Source: Gemmatimonadota bacterium (GTDB lineage Bacteria > Latescibacterota > UBA2968 > UBA8231). Taken from it: a stretch of DNA of 64,000 nucleotides. The translations under genes and the position numbers were made by a program. The notes under the pieces are model-generated. The model did no database searches. It was not told the origin of the DNA and worked only from the letters and a program-made list of their open reading frames with translations. Where the stretch lies: assembly GCA_009841115.1 (NCBI GenBank), contig VXML01000031.1, forward strand, positions 24,569-88,568, given 5' to 3'. This document shows positions 61,467 through 64,000 of this stretch, piece after piece; the stretch's first letter is position 1; each line of letters starts with the position of its first letter.

Positions 61467-63683
61467 ATGTCCATACTAGACGCCCTCAATCCAGCGCAAC
61501 GCCGCGCGGCCGAGGCCGCGGGCGGGCCGCTGTTGATCCTCGCTGGGGCCGGCTCGGGCAAGACCCGCGTACTCACCCATCGCATCGCCTTTCTCATCAA
61601 AGAAGTCGGTGTGCCCCCGTGGCGCATTCTCGCCGCGACCTTTACCAATAAGGCTGCGGGCGAAATGCGCGAGCGCATCGAGCAGCTAGTCGGCTCGGCG
61701 GCCACTGAACTATGGATCGGCACCTTCCACTCGATCTGTGCGCGCATTCTGCGCCGCCAAGCCGAGGGGTTTGGTTTAGATCCCAACTTTTCCATCTACG
61801 ACGAAGACGACCGCCGCGCTACCATCCGCCGCGTCCTCAATGCCCACCAAATCGACGAGCGCGAACTCGCGCCACGCGCTGTCGTCAGCCAGATCAGCCG
61901 CGCCAAGAACGCCATGCTCGACCCGTTGGAATTCGCACACCAGGCGAACGAACACCAACGGCAAATCGCCGAACTCTACGCCGACTACGAGCGTGAGCTA
62001 CGGCGCAACCAAGCCCTTGATTTCGACGACTTGCTCATTGAGGTCGTGCGTCAGTTCGAGCGCCACCCAGACATTCTGCAAACCTACCAAGAGCGCTTTG
62101 AGCACCTGCTCGTCGATGAATACCAAGACACGAACCGGCCTCAATACTTGCTCTGCCGCCAGCTAGCGGCTCATCACCGCAACATCTGCGTAGTCGGGGA
62201 TGACGACCAGTCGATCTACCAATTTCGCGGTGCCGACATCCGCAACATCCTCGACTTTGAACGCGACTACCCGGACGCCCACCTAGTGCGGTTAGAGCAA
62301 AACTACCGCTCCACCGGCCGCATTCTCGCCGCAGCCAATGCCGTCATCAGCCACAACCAAGGTCGCAAAGGCAAAGAGCTGTGGACGAACGGCCCCGAAG
62401 GTGACCCGGTAGCGGTTGTCGAATGCGACTCGGACCGCCGCGAGGCCCGCCACGTCGTCGATGCCATCCGGCGCTACGACCGTTTGGGACGCTACGGCCT
62501 CGGAGACGCCGCGGTGCTCTACCGCACCAACGCCCAATCGCGGCCCTTTGAGGAAGAGTTGCAACGCGCTCGTCTGCCCTATGTAATCGTCGGAGGCATC
62601 CGCTTTTACGACCGCCGAGAAATCCGCGATGTGCTGTCCTATTTGCGCCTGTTGGTCAACCCGGCCGACGACATTGCCCTGCGCCGCATCGTCAATACGC
62701 CGCGCCGCGGCATTGGCGACACCTCCCTCGACCGCCTGCAGGCTTTTGCCCAAGCCAAGGGCTGGAGCCTTTCCACGGCACTTGAGCACCTCGACGATGT
62801 ACCCAACCTCAGTGGCCGGGCGCAAAAAAGCTTCGCTGCCTTCGCCGCCCTGATCAGCGAACTGATGGCCGCCATCGAGACACTTTCCCTGCCTGAGTTG
62901 GGCTTTGCCGTCGTCGAAAAGAGTGGGTACCGCGCAATGCTCGCGGCGGAAAACACCCCGGAAGCCGAGGCGCGCTTGCAGAACCTCGATCAGTTACTAG
63001 CCGAAATGACCGAATACGCAGACGCGAACCCAGACTCGACGTTAGCCACCTATCTCGAAGAAAAGTCCCTGCTGACCTCGGCGGACGAAAACGACAACAA
63101 TGGCAACGCCATTACCCTAATGACCCTACACAGCGCCAAGGGATTAGAGTTTCCCTTGGTCTTTGTCTGCGGCCTCGAAGAAAACCTCTTTCCCACGGCG
63201 CGGGCCATCGGCGATCCCCAAGCCATTGAAGAGGAGCGCCGACTCTGCTACGTAGGCATGACCCGTGCGCAAGAGCAACTCAGCCTCACCTATGCCCTGC
63301 GCCGCTATGCGTACGGCTCGCTGCTCACAACCGAACCCTCGCGGTTTTTAAGCGAAGTCCCCGCCGAGTTGACGGCCCAGAATTACGAGTTGGACCGCGG
63401 CTTTGCCCGCTCGCGGCAGCGCGTCGCCCCACCGCCCCGCAAAAAGGCTCCGGCTCCCCAAGGCGTCCACTACGAGTGGGACGCCGAGCAGTCGCCCGGC
63501 TTCGACGAGTTTGTCGATCAAGACGACTTCCTCGCAGTTGGCCAGTGGGTGCGCCACCCCCAATGGGGGCGCGGCCAGATCGTCAGCCGCGAAGGGCAGG
63601 GCGAAAAGATGAAGCTCTCCATCCGCTTTGGGACGCGGACCAAACGCATCGCCGTCGCTTACGCCCAGCTCGAACCCGCCTGA
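61467..63683 (+). CDS. UvrD/PcrA-family ATP-dependent DNA helicase
   Basis: LNPAQRRAAEAAGGPLLILAGAGSGKTRVLTHRIAFLI, VDEYQDTNRPQYLL, VGDDDQSIYQFRGAD, TLHSAKGLEFPLVFVCGLEE, RRLCYVGMTRAQ. Confidence 0.96.
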   Translation: MSILDALNPAQRRAAEAAGGPLLILAGAGSGKTRVLTHRIAFLIKEVGVPPWRILAATFTNKAAGEMRERIEQLVGSAATELWIGTFHSICARILRRQAEGFGLDPNFSIYDEDDRRATIRRVLNAHQIDERELAPRAVVSQISRAKNAMLDPLEFAHQANEHQRQIAELYADYERELRRNQALDFDDLLIEVVRQFERHPDILQTYQERFEHLLVDEYQDTNRPQYLLCRQLAAHHRNICVVGDDDQSIYQFRGADIRNILDFERDYPDAHLVRLEQNYRSTGRILAAANAVISHNQGRKGKELWTNGPEGDPVAVVECDSDRREARHVVDAIRRYDRLGRYGLGDAAVLYRTNAQSRPFEEELQRARLPYVIVGGIRFYDRREIRDVLSYLRLLVNPADDIALRRIVNTPRRGIGDTSLDRLQAFAQAKGWSLSTALEHLDDVPNLSGRAQKSFAAFAALISELMAAIETLSLPELGFAVVEKSGYRAMLAAENTPEAEARLQNLDQLLAEMTEYADANPDSTLATYLEEKSLLTSADENDNNGNAITLMTLHSAKGLEFPLVFVCGLEENLFPTARAIGDPQAIEEERRLCYVGMTRAQEQLSLTYALRRYAYGSLLTTEPSRFLSEVPAELTAQNYELDRGFARSRQRVAPPPRKKAPAPQGVHYEWDAEQSPGFDEFVDQDDFLAVGQWVRHPQWGRGQIVSREGQGEKMKLSIRFGTRTKRIAVAYAQLEPA

Positions 63684-63752
63684 ACCGCCCATTGCCTCAG
63701 AGAAGGCCAACCTTTAAGTTTTATAGTCTATCTCGTTTTTCTTGACGGACTT

Positions 63753-64000
63753 ATGGGCACTCAAACATCCGAAAACGCGCGCGTGGCCCTGCAAAACGTG
63801 GGTTGCAAGCTCAATGCCTACGAAGTAGAAGCCCTCGCCCACCGCCTGACCGAGCGCGGCTATTCAGTCGTGCCCTTCGGCACTGAGGCCGACGTGTACG
63901 TGGTCAATACATGCACGGTCACTGGCGCGGGCGATGCGGACTCGCGCAAGGCCGTGCGCCGCGCCCGGCGGCGCAATCCAAGCGCGGAGATCGTCGCCAC
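63753..64000 (+). CDS. mtaB: MtaB/MiaB-type methylthiotransferase, 3'-truncated by the window end
   Basis: Translation VALQNVGCKLNAYEVEALAHRLTERGYSVVPFGTEADVYVVNTCTVTGAGDADSRKAVRRARRRNP. Confidence 0.82.
   Translation, partial: MGTQTSENARVALQNVGCKLNAYEVEALAHRLTERGYSVVPFGTEADVYVVNTCTVTGAGDADSRKAVRRARRRNPSAEIVA

Overview
64-kb chromosomal segment from a Gram-negative-type bacterium, probably an uncultivated lineage (this is inferred only from its outer-membrane POTRA/BamA-like and Wzi-like proteins and mixed gene content). It carries about 60 protein-coding genes, mostly in co-directional minus-strand runs, plus tRNA-Asn(GTT) and tRNA-Thr(CGT). I saw no CRISPR array, rRNA, prophage, IS element or recognisable defence island. 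Most of the window is housekeeping or core metabolism: hemE, korAB, msrAB, a primary-type sigma factor, dxr, rny, folE, sod, nth, eno, ssb, ftsA, mltG, a UvrD/PcrA helicase and an mtaB start. The most interesting signals are: (1) a PspA-centred envelope-stress locus (about 32.6-37.6 kb) encoding PspA, a membrane-anchored winged-helix protein, two small membrane/coiled-coil proteins with a duplicated C-terminal motif, a TPR-histidine kinase and a sigma54-type response regulator. It is preceded by a near-consensus -24/-12 (sigma54) promoter and a 40-bp nested palindrome about 120 bp upstream of the predicted start site. (2) A 703-aa UvrA-like protein with a degenerate first ATPase site and an intact second P-loop, translationally coupled to two GT-C-type membrane proteins and a sulfatase. 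(3) Several proteins that have lost hallmark residues (IscU-like scaffold, receiver domain, MsrB zinc site, HpaB/AbfD-like enzyme) and unusual fusions (HTH-metallo-beta-lactamase, Usp-Usp-PTS EIIA, GT-C-TPR). All calls come from reading the sequence and translated ORFs; no database search was run.
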